A stretch of DNA of 64,000 nucleotides from Streptomyces halobius (GCF_023277745.1 NZ_CP086322.1:2480001-2544000); one strand, 5' to 3'. Shown: positions 29,425 through 38,409, counted from the first letter of the stretch. Program-made: numbers and translations. The notes: generated by a model not told the origin, from the letters alone.

Positions 29425-29493
29425 GGCGGTTGCCTCATCGGCGACCCGCTACCGGTATCCGCTCCGGTAGCGGTATCCGATGACGCAACCGCC
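29425..29493. terminator. Large nested bidirectional terminator
   Basis: Three stacked stems: GGCGGTTGC (29425-29433) with 29485-29493, TCATCGG (29435-29441) with 29477-29483, and CCGCTACCGG (29446-29455) with 29464-29473 around an 8-base loop. It separates the convergent CBS and cysteine desulfurase genes. Confidence 0.85.
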
Positions 29494-29553
29494 CTCGGCT
29501 GAACACCGCTCGACACCGCTTGATCTCGACGCCGCTGATACCGCGCGGCGGCG

Positions 29554-31071
29554 TCAGGCGTCCTCCTGCAATCGCCGCAGCGACGCCACCAGTTGGTCCA
29601 CCTCCTCGGATGTGTTGTAGAGCGCGAGAGACGCACGGGCCGCGCTCTCCAGGCCGTAGTGGGCCAGTGCCGGCTGGGCACAGTGATGGCCGGCCCGGAT
29701 CGCGATGCCGTCCCGATCCAGCCAGTCGGCGATCTCCGCCGGATCGTGGCCGGCGAGGGTGAAGGTGAGGACGGCGATCCGGTCGGGTGCGGAGCCCAGC
29801 ACCTCAAGCCCCGGGACCGTGGCCAGGGCTTGCTGCGCGTACGCCATCAGTGCGGACTCGTATGCGGCGATGGCGTCCCGGTCGAAGGACGTCAGCCAGT
29901 TCAGCGCGGACAGCATGCCGACCACCCCGGAGATATGCCCGGTACCGGCCTCCAGGAGGTGGGGTACGAGCGCGAAGGTGGTACGGCCGAACTCCACCGA
30001 GTCGATCATGTTGCCGCCGCCCTGCCACGGCGCCATCTCCCGCAGGATCTCCGGCTTCGCGTACAGGGCGCCGATGCCCGTGGGGGCGAACAGCTTGTGA
30101 CCGGAGAAGACGTAGAAGTCCGCGTCCAGGTCCCGCACGTCGACGGGGAAGTGCGCCACCGCCTGCGCCCCGTCCACCAGTACCTTCGCCCCGTAGCGGT
30201 GCGCGAGCGCGGTCATCTCCCGCACCGGCGGGACGGTACCGAGCACGTTCGAGGCATGGCTGATCGCGACCAGTTGGGTCCGCATGGACAGCAGATCGGC
30301 GTACTTGTCGAGGTCGATCTGCCCGTCCGGCCGCAGCGGTACGGGGACCACCCGGGCCCGGGTCTCCTTGGCGACCAGCTGCCAGGGGACGATATTGGAA
30401 TGGTGTTCCAGGACCGGCACCAGGATGTCGTCGCCGGGGCCGAGGTTGGCCCGTCCCCAGCTCTGGGCGACGAGGTTGATCGCCTCGGTGGTGCCGCGTA
30501 CAAAGACGATGCCCTCCGGGGACCCGGCCCCCAGGAACTGGGCGACCGCCGCCCGGCCCGCTTCGTACGCCTCGGTGGCCTCCCGGGCCATGGTGTGCGC
30601 GCCGCGGTGGATATTGGAGTTGGCCGCACCGTAGAAGCCGGCCACCGCCTCGATCACCTGACGCGGCTTCTGCGTCGTGGCCCCGTTGTCCAGCCAGACC
30701 AGCGGGTGCCCGTTCACGGTCCGGTGCAGGATCGGAAAGTCCCTGCGGGCCATCTCGGGTGAGAAGGCGGGGGGTTGATCGGCGGGGAGACCGGAGGTCG
30801 GCACGGCGCCGGAGGTCGGCACACCGCCCGAGGTCGGCACGGCGCCGGAGGTCGGCACACCGCCTGGGCCCGGTAGGGCAGTTGGGCCCGGCAGACCGAC
30901 TGAAGGCGCGACGGCCTCCGCGCCCGCCGGCACCGCTGGCCTCACCGTCCCCGCCGGCACCGCCACGCTCTGCGGATCCACGCTCTGCGAGTCCATGCCC
31001 GACAGCCCGCCGCCCAGCGGATTCAGCACCGTCGCCGACGGCAGGCCCCCCATAACGTCAGGAGTAGTCAT
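29554..31071 (-). CDS. SufS-type cysteine desulfurase, probable encapsulin cargo
   Basis: 505 residues. A PLP-dependent class V aminotransferase-fold desulfurase core starts near residue 103 (RRDFPILHRTVNGHPLVWLD). The Schiff-base lysine is K326 in FSGHKLFAPTGIG, and the sulfur-carrying cysteine is C464 in RAGHHCAQPALAHYG. The first ~100 residues are a disordered Pro/Gly/Ala/Val-rich extension with four VPTSG(A/G/L) hexamers; such extensions on desulfurases in encapsulin operons serve as shell-targeting segments. The ATG lies inside the last codons of the shell gene (14-bp overlap), so the pair is translated together. It should release sulfane sulfur from cysteine inside the shell. Confidence 0.92.
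   Translation of the reverse strand: MTTPDVMGGLPSATVLNPLGGGLSGMDSQSVDPQSVAVPAGTVRPAVPAGAEAVAPSVGLPGPTALPGPGGVPTSGAVPTSGGVPTSGAVPTSGLPADQPPAFSPEMARRDFPILHRTVNGHPLVWLDNGATTQKPRQVIEAVAGFYGAANSNIHRGAHTMAREATEAYEAGRAAVAQFLGAGSPEGIVFVRGTTEAINLVAQSWGRANLGPGDDILVPVLEHHSNIVPWQLVAKETRARVVPVPLRPDGQIDLDKYADLLSMRTQLVAISHASNVLGTVPPVREMTALAHRYGAKVLVDGAQAVAHFPVDVRDLDADFYVFSGHKLFAPTGIGALYAKPEILREMAPWQGGGNMIDSVEFGRTTFALVPHLLEAGTGHISGVVGMLSALNWLTSFDRDAIAAYESALMAYAQQALATVPGLEVLGSAPDRIAVLTFTLAGHDPAEIADWLDRDGIAIRAGHHCAQPALAHYGLESAARASLALYNTSEEVDQLVASLRRLQEDA
30791..30862. repeat. Four 18-bp tandem repeats in the desulfurase targeting segment
   Basis: Four 18-bp units (CCGGAGGTCGGCACGGCG type) alternate between two variants and encode VPTSG(A/G/L) on the minus strand. 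The alternating pattern suggests duplication of a 36-bp pair. They lie in the extension expected to bind the encapsulin shell. Confidence 0.9.
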
Positions 31072-32440
31072 GGTAGTTGGACACCTCGACGTTCTGGAGC
31101 ACCGCGGTCGCGTCCTCCACCAGCACCGCGGCGTTGAAGTACGCCGTCATCAGGTACGACGTGATGCCCTTCTGGTCGACGCCCATGTTGCGCATCGCCA
31201 GCCCGGGTTCGACCTCGTCGTTGACCTTCGCGGGACGCAGACCCACCACGCCCTGCTCGGCCTCGCCCACGCGCATCAGCAGGATCTCGGTGGTGCCGAT
31301 GCCCCCGCCACCGGAGAACCGCACCTTGTCGGAGGGCAGCAGCGGGACTCCCCGCCAGGTCAGCAGCGGGCTGCCGAACCGGTTGTCGATGACCGGGGGC
31401 ACCCCCCGCCGCGTACACTCCCGGCCGAACGCGGCGATGGCCTTGGGGTGGGCGAGGAAGTAGCCGGGCTGCTTCCAGACCCGCGACAGCAGCTCGTCCA
31501 GGTCGTCGGGCGTCGGGGCACCGGTGCGCGACTGCACCCGCTGTCCCGGGGCGACATTGTTGAAGAGGCCGAACTGCGGGTGGTTGAGCAGCGAGGCCTC
31601 CTGCCGCTCGCGCAGCGCGTGCACGGTGAGGTTGGACTGGGCCCGGGTCTGGTCGATGGGGCCGTTGTAGAGGTCGGAGACGCGGGTGTGGACGCGCAGC
31701 ACGGTCTGCGCGAGGGTCATGTGGTACTCGCGGGGCGTGTCCTCGTAGTCGACGAACGTCCCGGGGAGGTCGGGTTCGCCGTCGTGCCCGGCGGTGAGAT
31801 CGACCGGCACCTCGGCGCCCGCCATCACCTCGCCCGTGGCGAGGTAGGCGTCCAGCGCTTCCCGCACGGCCGCGTCGCGTTCGCACAGCCCGGTGAGCAC
31901 GCTGCGTTCGACGCACAGGGCCACGCCGGGGGTGAGCGCCTTGACGCGGTACGGCATGGGCTCGGCGCGGGTCCAGGCGGCGAGGTCGAAGAACTGGCCG
32001 TCGCCGATCACTTCGAGCAGCGCGTCCTCGCCGTAGCGGCCGCTGGACCGCTTCTCGGCGCGCCCCTGGACCAGCATCCACAGCCGGTCGTGTGAGTCAC
32101 CGTCCTGGGCCAGCATGTCCCCGGCCTCGAAGGTGACCTCCGTGAAGGCACCGGCCAGTTCGCCGAGCAGCGATTCGTCGGCCTCCCGCAGGTACGGCAG
32201 TTCCCGCAGGTCACCGGGGACGATGCGCGGCGAACCGCCGTCGGTGTGGGTGCTGATGCGGTCGTCGCCGAGGACGTACGTACGGCGGCGGTTGACGCGG
32301 AAGACACCGGATTCGACGTCCACCCAGGGCAGGGCGCGCAGGAGATAGCGCGGGGTGATGCCGCGCATCTGCGGAGTGGTCTTGGTGGTCGTCGCGAGTT
32401 GCCGTGCCGCATCCGGGCCGAGACTCATCCGATCGTTCAC
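31058..32440 (-). CDS. Family 2B encapsulin shell protein (HK97 fold with inserted cNMP-binding-like domain)
   Basis: About 460 residues from GTG 32440, which follows GAGGAGG by 5 bases. The N-terminal arm (MRGITPRYLLRALPWVDVES) is followed by a Crp-like cyclic-nucleotide-binding domain at about 85-190 (ITFEAGDML-like EVTFEAGDMLAQDGDSHDRL, DALLEVIGDGQFFDLAAW). The HK97-type shell part comes next (REYHMTLAQTVLRVHTRVSD; FRVGEAEQG-like MRVGEAEQGVVGLRPAKVND; C-terminal YLMTAYFNAAVLVEDATAVL). The inserted domain is the mark of family 2B. It overlaps the desulfurase gene and should self-assemble into a protein nanocompartment. Ligand binding by the inserted domain has to be inferred from the family. 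Confidence 0.93.
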   Translation of the reverse strand: MNDRMSLGPDAARQLATTTKTTPQMRGITPRYLLRALPWVDVESGVFRVNRRRTYVLGDDRISTHTDGGSPRIVPGDLRELPYLREADESLLGELAGAFTEVTFEAGDMLAQDGDSHDRLWMLVQGRAEKRSSGRYGEDALLEVIGDGQFFDLAAWTRAEPMPYRVKALTPGVALCVERSVLTGLCERDAAVREALDAYLATGEVMAGAEVPVDLTAGHDGEPDLPGTFVDYEDTPREYHMTLAQTVLRVHTRVSDLYNGPIDQTRAQSNLTVHALRERQEASLLNHPQFGLFNNVAPGQRVQSRTGAPTPDDLDELLSRVWKQPGYFLAHPKAIAAFGRECTRRGVPPVIDNRFGSPLLTWRGVPLLPSDKVRFSGGGGIGTTEILLMRVGEAEQGVVGLRPAKVNDEVEPGLAMRNMGVDQKGITSYLMTAYFNAAVLVEDATAVLQNVEVSNYHDYS

Positions 32441-32714
32441 AGGTCCTCCTCGGAGACAGGCATGCCGGATGAGCGCCTCACGGCCGGGCGGCATGCGGGA
32501 TCTGCGTCCGATCGTGTTGTCGGACCGCGACACCCCGCAACCGACCGTTGATCCGAGTTCGGCCGGAAATACCTGTTTCAACGAATGCACAATTCCGCAT
32601 ATGCGTGCGACTACTGCCCGTCGCATACCGCACTACCACGCGTGGAATTACCGGAAGCACCTCTTCCAAGGGGTACCGGACACACCACACCACACCCCAC
32701 ATGCGACGAGATTT

Positions 32715-32765
32715 ACCCTCATAAGGCCGCTTTGCATTTCCAAAAGGGCCGCTTATGAAGAGGGT
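32715..32765. repeat. AT-rich interrupted dyad upstream of the encapsulin operon
   Basis: ACCCTCATAAG at 32715-32725 faces CTTATGAAGAGGGT at 32752-32765: CATAAG/CTTATG are exact and ACCCT/AGGGT also pair with a 3-base bulge. It is unusual AT-rich sequence for this genome. A regulator site is possible. Confidence 0.35.
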
Positions 32766-32914
32766 TAGGGCGCCACGCCTTGTTGAGCACCGGGGCACCG
32801 AGCTCCTCAAGGAAGGCGGCGAGAGCGAGCGCCCTCGGCGTACGCGCTTTGAGGAGATAGACGTCGGCGAGTCCGGCCGGTCCGACCGGCCTCCGGGGGA
32901 CGAGGGCAGGAATC

Positions 32915-32956
32915 CCCCAGGCCCTGCCCCGGTACTTCGCGGGACAGGGCCTGGGG
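32915..32956 (-). terminator. Terminator of the glycosyltransferase-acyltransferase operon
   Basis: A 16-bp stem with a single mismatch (CCCCAGGCCCTGCCCC against its near complement) and a 10-base loop, starting 29 bp beyond the acyltransferase stop. Confidence 0.8.
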
Positions 32957-32984
32957 CGCTCGGGGAACGGGCCTCCGGCCGCGC

Positions 32985-34226
32985 TCAGCGGATGGCCGGT
33001 TCCGGATAGAAATCGCGTGGCCGGCCGCTGTTGTCCTTGAGACGGGCGAGCAGACCCGCCGGGTACTCGATGAGCCAGTAACTCAGCACCGCCGTGGGCA
33101 GCGCCGCCAGCAGCACGATCACAAGGGCGAGCGGGAAGCCCGCCTGGCCCGCGGGCAGCAGACCGGATTTGTGGAGCTGGAGCATGACCGGCTCGTGCCA
33201 GATGAAGAGGCTGTAGCTGACCAGTCCGACGGCGGTCAGCCAGCGGGCCGTCAGCAGGCGGTTCCAGCGGGTCCGCCGGTGTATGTGGAGAGTGCTGAAG
33301 AGCAGAACCATCCAGAGGGCGGAGGCGAGCGGGTGGTAGAAGGTGAAGGTGAAGTTCTCAGGGGCGGAGAGGAGGGAGAGAGCGTAGAGACCGGCGAGTG
33401 CGGCCATGGACAGGGGGAGCGCCGAGCCCCGGTGCAGTCTGCCGCGGTCGCCCAGGGCGACCATCAGCACGGCCAGCCCCATGCCCACGGCGAATCCGCC
33501 GAACCGGGCCTGCGGGCCGAAGTACACCGCCCAGTGGGTGTGCGGCACCCCGTACACATAGTGGGCGACCGCGATCCAGACCAGCGGGATGACGTACAGC
33601 AGCAGGCACCCGCCCGCGCACACGGCCACCCGGGTGCGCCGCTGCCGCAGCTGCCGGCAGGCGCGTACCGCCAGCGGCCCCAGGCCGACGAGCACGAAGT
33701 AGAACAGCACCTCCAGCGACAGCGACCAGGTGGGGCCCAGGGTGTAGAAGATCCGCTGCTGGTCGAAGACATGGGTGAAGGTGAGGTGCTCGACCAGATC
33801 CTGCCAGTTGCCGGGCAGGGTGGGATTGCGGGTCGCCCAGACGACCAGGACCGCGAGGAAGTACAGCGGCAGGATCCGGATCGCGCGCCGGAAGAGGAAC
33901 ACCCGGGCGGGCCGGGTCGACCCGCCGTCGATCGCGGCGCGCGCGTACGACAGCGTCAGCAGGTACGCGGACAGCACGAAGAAGAGGTCGATGACTTCGA
34001 AGGAGAGGACGGCCCCCAGGTAGGCGTTGTCGACCGGTGGGTGGACGCCGTTCGCGTCGTAGCGGAAGTACTGCTGCCAGACGTGGAAGACGACGGTGCT
34101 CAGCGCGGCGAGCCCGCGGAAGCCGTCGATGTCGCCGGCCCGGCTGCGGGCGGGCGCACCTTCCGGCGAACGGGACCGCTTGGAGGCGGGGGTGGTTGCC
34201 GGACGGGCTTTTGACACCGTGCTCAT
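32985..34226 (-). CDS. Membrane acyltransferase 3 (OafA/YrhL family)
   Basis: About 413 residues from ATG 34226. A short basic cytoplasmic leader is followed by about ten TM segments. The acyltransferase-3 entry motif DIDGFRGLAALSTVVFHVWQ (conserved R and H of the family) and the later RRAIRILPLYFLAVLVVW fit well. These enzymes transfer acetyl or other acyl groups to extracytoplasmic sugars. The start codon overlaps the glycosyltransferase stop (ATGA), so it probably modifies that enzyme's product. Confidence 0.92.
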   Translation of the reverse strand: MSTVSKARPATTPASKRSRSPEGAPARSRAGDIDGFRGLAALSTVVFHVWQQYFRYDANGVHPPVDNAYLGAVLSFEVIDLFFVLSAYLLTLSYARAAIDGGSTRPARVFLFRRAIRILPLYFLAVLVVWATRNPTLPGNWQDLVEHLTFTHVFDQQRIFYTLGPTWSLSLEVLFYFVLVGLGPLAVRACRQLRQRRTRVAVCAGGCLLLYVIPLVWIAVAHYVYGVPHTHWAVYFGPQARFGGFAVGMGLAVLMVALGDRGRLHRGSALPLSMAALAGLYALSLLSAPENFTFTFYHPLASALWMVLLFSTLHIHRRTRWNRLLTARWLTAVGLVSYSLFIWHEPVMLQLHKSGLLPAGQAGFPLALVIVLLAALPTAVLSYWLIEYPAGLLARLKDNSGRPRDFYPEPAIR

Positions 34227-36841
34227 CGGCGGGCCACCGCCTTCCCGGCCGCTCGCGGGGTGACCCGCCACTGCCGGTCGCCCAACGCCTCCTTCAGGTG
34301 GGCCTGTCGGGCCACCATGTTCTTGAAGTGACTGTAGAAGAAGGTCGATACGAAGAGGTACGACCAGAACCAGGGGCGGCGCTGCCGCAGTTCGGGTACC
34401 GCCAGCCGCCAGGCGAACAGTGCCTGCACCGGCCCGGCGGCCAGCGTGAACACCACGGCCAGGACGCAGACCGGCACCGCCCAGTCCAGCCGCTCGAAGC
34501 CACCCGCGCGCCACACCGAGTAGAGGAGGATGGGGAGGATCTGCAGCGTCAGCCAGGGCTGCACCTCTCGCCAGCCCAGCAGAACGAACATCCCCAGCTT
34601 CTGACGTGCCGTGAAGACGGGCGAACGCAGCCCTCGCCACAGGTGCTTGAGCGAGACCTGGAGCCAGCCCTGGGCCCAACGCGACCGCTGGTTCCACAGT
34701 GCCTTCAGCGTGGTGGGCGCCAGTTCACGGGAGATCAGCGTGCGGTCGACGGCGAAGCGGGAGCCCTCGTTCAGTGCGCGCAGCGTCGAGTCGATGTCCT
34801 CGGTCAGCATCGATCCGTGCATACGGGTCCGGGCGAGCAGATCCGTACGCCAGAAACCGTTCGAGCCGCCGAAGACGCCGAAGCCGAAGAGCCGGGTGCG
34901 TCCCGGGTGGCTGACCGCGTAGATCGCCTCGAACTCCACCGCGACCAGCTTCGCGACCCGGGAGCTGTCACCGTTGCGGATCACGCAGTGGCCCTGCACC
35001 ACGTCATAGCCGTTGGACAGCCAGTGCCAGGCGTCCCGGAAGGAGGTCGGGGCCGGGTGGTGGTCGGCGTCGAAGATGCCGACGAACTCGCCGCGGACGC
35101 GGGTGACGGCGGCGTTGATGTTCTGCGCCTTGGACGTACTGCCGGCGACGGGCAGCAGCACCAGCCGCGGGTCGCGGGCCGCGATGTCGCGGAGCGTGTC
35201 CTCGACGGGCAGGGGGTGCGGTGTGTTGTACGCGAGGACGATCTCCAGCTCGTTGGGGTAGTCGAGGCGGAGGAACGATTCGACGGTGTCGACGATGGTC
35301 GCGGCCTCATTGGGCAGATACGCGGCGATGACGGCGCTGGCCGGCGGATAGGGCCGGCCCGGTTTCTCGGGGCGTGGTGTCGCGTCGAGCGAGTACAGGC
35401 ACTCCAGGACGATGAGCAGCGCGGAGAGGACGAGTCCGGCCACCACCACCCAGTACATGGCCGAGCCGAGGTCCCAGCCCAGCTCGTACATCTGCTGATA
35501 GAGCGCGAACGGCACCGCCACACCGAGCACCAGCGCCAGGACCGGGGACAGCGCCGAGAGCGCGGGGCGGATCAGCGAGCTGAGCGGGCGGCGCCGGTGG
35601 CGGTGCGGTGCGCCGCGCATCCAAGGGGCGTATCTGACGGGCTGCAGATCCCGGTGACGGATGGCTTCCTGGACCGCGTCCCGCGCGCGGCCGAGCGCCT
35701 GTGTGCCGTCGGGGCATTCGGCCAGCGGCAGCCAGCCGACGGCCGGGGTCAGCCGGACGTTCTCGTCCGCGACGATGAACCGGGTGCCGGCCACGGTGCC
35801 GGCGAACCTCCGCAGCCCACGGCGTGCCGTCTCCTCGTCGACGCCGGGCATCAGCATGAGCAGATGCCCGGCGTCGTCCCAGCCCAGCCGGTCGCAGAAG
35901 CTGCCGAGCCGCTCCGCCACACCCGCCAGCCGCTCGGCGACCTCCCGGCGTACCCGCGGCCCGAGCCGGGCTTCCAGAGCGCCCATCTCGGCCACCCCGA
36001 CCATGGCGATGACCCCGCCACGGCGGCCCGCCTCCGGACGCTGGAGTTCCCGGTCGAGCTCGTCCAGGAAGTGCGCGGAGGAGTACAGGCCGGTGCGCGG
36101 GTCCAGGGGCAGATTCTCGACGGGGACCGGGACGCGGCGGAGTTTGGCCTCGATACGGGCGGACAGCTCGACCGGAGCGGACGCCTCGGGTATGCAATCG
36201 TCGGCGCCGCCGCGCAGCATGTCGGCCACACCGGCGGGTCCCTGCCCGGCGGTGACCATGACCAGCGGCAGGGCACGCCCGCCCGGGACGGTGCGGACCT
36301 CACGTATCAGATCGAGCCCGGGACGCCGGTGGTCCGGCATCCGGCTCGGCTGCGGGCTGTGGTGCCCGTGGTGTTCGTGGTGTTCTTGGTGTCCCTGATA
36401 TGCGGGGTGTTCATAACCCCCGTAGTGGTGTTCATAGCCCCCTCGGTGGTCTTCATGGCCCCCGTGGGGGTCTTCATCACTCGCGTAGTGGTCTTCGTGC
36501 TGCTCCTCCAGGGCGACGACCGCGTCCGGGTGTGCCTGCTGGACCTGCTGGCTCACCTGTCCGGGCAGGGCGTGGCTGACCTGGTGTCCGGTCGACCGCA
36601 GGCTGTGCGTCAGCCCGTCCAGACGCGGTCCCGGCCGGCCGACGACCAGCACATGGCCGCCGACGGTGGGGACATCGGCGTGGGCGGTGGCCGCATGGTC
36701 GGTGGCCGAGTGGGAGGCGCCGGCGTGGGGAGCGTCGGCGGGTTCGGTGTAGGGGGTGACACCGGTGTGGACTCTGGTGTCCGCGCTGCCGAGCAGCGCT
36801 ACGGATGAGTCCTGGGGGCCTGATTGGTGCGAAGTGAGCAC
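34223..36841 (-). CDS. Multidomain processive glycosyltransferase: His-rich pseudo-receiver, degenerate GGDEF, GT2
   Basis: About 872 residues from GTG 36841 (AAAGGA about 8 bases upstream). Domains: disordered 1-60; receiver-like 62-235, in which the strand PDAVVALEE runs into a His-rich loop (about 112-163: HEDHRGGYEHHYGG, HQEHHEHHGHH) before the fold resumes (GLDLIREVRTVPGGRALPLV; GGADDCIPEASAPVELSARI); degenerate GGDEF about 240-400 (GWDDAGHLLML where GGDEF would be); two TM helices; a GT2 catalytic domain with DADHHP, TEDIDSTLR and QRSRWAQGW, the D,D,D,QxxRW set of processive beta-glycan synthases; C-terminal TMs. It probably makes an exopolysaccharide, acylated by the overlapping neighbour. 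The receiver lacks a clear phospho-acceptor, so control by metal or another ligand is plausible. Confidence 0.87.
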   Translation of the reverse strand: MLTSHQSGPQDSSVALLGSADTRVHTGVTPYTEPADAPHAGASHSATDHAATAHADVPTVGGHVLVVGRPGPRLDGLTHSLRSTGHQVSHALPGQVSQQVQQAHPDAVVALEEQHEDHYASDEDPHGGHEDHRGGYEHHYGGYEHPAYQGHQEHHEHHGHHSPQPSRMPDHRRPGLDLIREVRTVPGGRALPLVMVTAGQGPAGVADMLRGGADDCIPEASAPVELSARIEAKLRRVPVPVENLPLDPRTGLYSSAHFLDELDRELQRPEAGRRGGVIAMVGVAEMGALEARLGPRVRREVAERLAGVAERLGSFCDRLGWDDAGHLLMLMPGVDEETARRGLRRFAGTVAGTRFIVADENVRLTPAVGWLPLAECPDGTQALGRARDAVQEAIRHRDLQPVRYAPWMRGAPHRHRRRPLSSLIRPALSALSPVLALVLGVAVPFALYQQMYELGWDLGSAMYWVVVAGLVLSALLIVLECLYSLDATPRPEKPGRPYPPASAVIAAYLPNEAATIVDTVESFLRLDYPNELEIVLAYNTPHPLPVEDTLRDIAARDPRLVLLPVAGSTSKAQNINAAVTRVRGEFVGIFDADHHPAPTSFRDAWHWLSNGYDVVQGHCVIRNGDSSRVAKLVAVEFEAIYAVSHPGRTRLFGFGVFGGSNGFWRTDLLARTRMHGSMLTEDIDSTLRALNEGSRFAVDRTLISRELAPTTLKALWNQRSRWAQGWLQVSLKHLWRGLRSPVFTARQKLGMFVLLGWREVQPWLTLQILPILLYSVWRAGGFERLDWAVPVCVLAVVFTLAAGPVQALFAWRLAVPELRQRRPWFWSYLFVSTFFYSHFKNMVARQAHLKEALGDRQWRVTPRAAGKAVARR

Positions 36842-37546
36842 CGGGAATGTCCTTTCTTGCACGGATCTTGCACGGAGGCACGCGAAAGCCGGCCCGGTCG
36901 CCATGGGGGAGCGGGAGTGCGGACCAGGGGGCGGCGGCCTGAGGCCGAGGGCACGACGGGCTGCGGCCGCTCGACGCCAGAAAGCGGTCAGCGGCCTTTG
37001 CAGTGGCCGTACACACACAGAGGGAGGCTCAAGCGGCCTTGCCTGAGGGCTACTTCATCTGACGCCGGAGGCGGCGTGGCGAGGTCTGCCCCGGAGGGGA
37101 ATGCAGGGAAGCGCGCGGACAGGGATACAGGGAAGCTCCCGTGCGGATGCATGAGAAGGACACGTAACGGAGGCACCGAGAGGCCCTGTCCGTCGGACAG
37201 GGCCTGGAGTCTGTCTTTCCGCGCGTCGGCCTGCCTCGTCGGGACGCGCGGGTATTAAGCCTCGGAGCGCGCGAGCGCGATCCAGGAATATTCGCATTGG
37301 AGGCCCTATCCTGATTCGGATTGTGGGGGGAGGACCGGATCTCATTCACTGTTGTCGACGGAACCCCGCTCGGCGGGCCCCGGCGACAACACCAGCCTCA
37401 ACGATCACTGTGAAGCTGCATCTTCGTCCGTGTAACACTCTCATTACGGCTGCCTGTATTGCCAGACCCCTGCATCCAGAACGCCTCGGACGCCGACGAT
37501 CCCGGCCAACTCCCGTACTTCGCTTCATCCGCCCGATAGGCACTCC
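36842..37546. other. Intergenic region upstream of the glycosyltransferase, lower GC in part
   Basis: No gene can be supported. It contains a strong hairpin at 37181-37205, then an AT-richer stretch from about 37250 to 37620 that lacks codon structure and adjoins a decayed permease. The glycosyltransferase promoter is expected in 36860-37000. Confidence 0.5.
37181..37205. terminator. Strong hairpin without an intact gene to terminate
   Basis: AGGCCCTGTCC and GGACAGGGCCT form 11 perfect base pairs around GTC. It lies 340 bp upstream of the glycosyltransferase start. No intact gene ends here, so it may be left over from a lost gene. Confidence 0.55.
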
Positions 37547-37880
37547 TCAACCACCTGTACCCATAAGCAATTTGATGACCGAAATCCACAGCAATCCAAC
37601 ACCAGGGAGTAACACCCTTGCATCTTCCGGGCGTCGGCCCTGGGCCTTCGCTTCACAGGGACACTGGCGATCCGTACCTCTGAGCTCTGTGGCGGTGCCC
37701 AGGTGCGGGTCCGTCGGGTCGCTGTCCTCGATCTCGTCCCAGTCGATCTCCATCGACTTGCGGCGCGCGATCACGTTGAAGAAGAGATTCAGCAGGATCG
37801 CGGTGAGACTGCCCAGCGTGATACCGCTGTTGAGGACCGCCCGGACGTCCTCCGGCATCCGCTCGAACAGCGGCGGAACG
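37547..37880 (-). pseudogene. C-terminal remnant of a nucleobase:cation symporter (NCS2/xanthine-uracil permease)
   Basis: Only the last TM region and tail are recognisable: MPEDVRAVLNSGITLGSLTA followed by ILLNLFFNVIARRKSMEIDW, a typical end of xanthine/uracil permeases (SGI-x-x-G-x-x-x-A-x-x-LN). Upstream codons (beyond 37880) lose all similarity and run into low-complexity sequence, so the first ~90% of the gene is missing. The tail continues without a family-like stop to 37547. I infer decay by deletion. Confidence 0.6.
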
Positions 37881-38142
37881 GCGATGCCGCACCCCGACAC
37901 GGGTGGACGCGGGGCCGGCCCAGGGGCCACGGAGCGCGGCTCCCCCACCGCCGCCTCGCTGGGCCACGCCGGTGTTCCCCGGCCGCGAGGGATGACGGCG
38001 GAGGGGAACGGGGCCGTGCAGCCGGGTCGTCGACAGCGCTCCGTGACGGCCGGACGGAGGCCGGGACACGGCGGGGGCGCGGGAGGAAGGCCCGGGAGGA
38101 AAGCCAACTGCCCAACGCCGGCTCACCGTCGGGCGCCGGTCG

Positions 38143-38177
38143 CCCCTCGCCCCTCGCCCCTCGCCCCTCGCCCCTCA
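38143..38177. repeat. Five tandem GCCCCTC heptamers
   Basis: Five perfect copies of GCCCCTC in a row within the decayed region between the permease and streptophobe remnants. Not coding. Confidence 0.95.
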
Positions 38178-38409
38178 GGCAAGAGTGTGGCCCGTCGGCC
38201 CCGCCCCCGTCAGGCGCCCGTCGGGCCACCCGCCCCTCAGCCCGCCCCGCCGCCTCTGGTACCCCGACCGGCCGCCCCCGCGTCCCGGACTTCGCCCGGG
38301 TGTCGTACCCGCCGCGCCGGCACACTGCCGAGATAGCCGGTGGCCAGGCCCCGGACCGCGCCCGCCCCCACCAGCCGGAGGAGTTCCGGCAGCAGGGGCC
38401 TTGTCGACA

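Larger units (their letters stand above)
32441..32984. other. Lower-GC upstream region of the encapsulin operon
   Basis: No gene is apparent. GC drops visibly between 32555 and 32760. It contains an interrupted dyad (32715-32765) and, at the right end, the acyltransferase terminator (32915-32956). The encapsulin promoter should lie in 32450-32600. Confidence 0.55.

Noticed and set aside
37250..37620. Small gene in the lower-GC stretch
   Set aside because: No frame shows a start with SD, codon bias or recognisable motif; more likely remnant or non-coding DNA.
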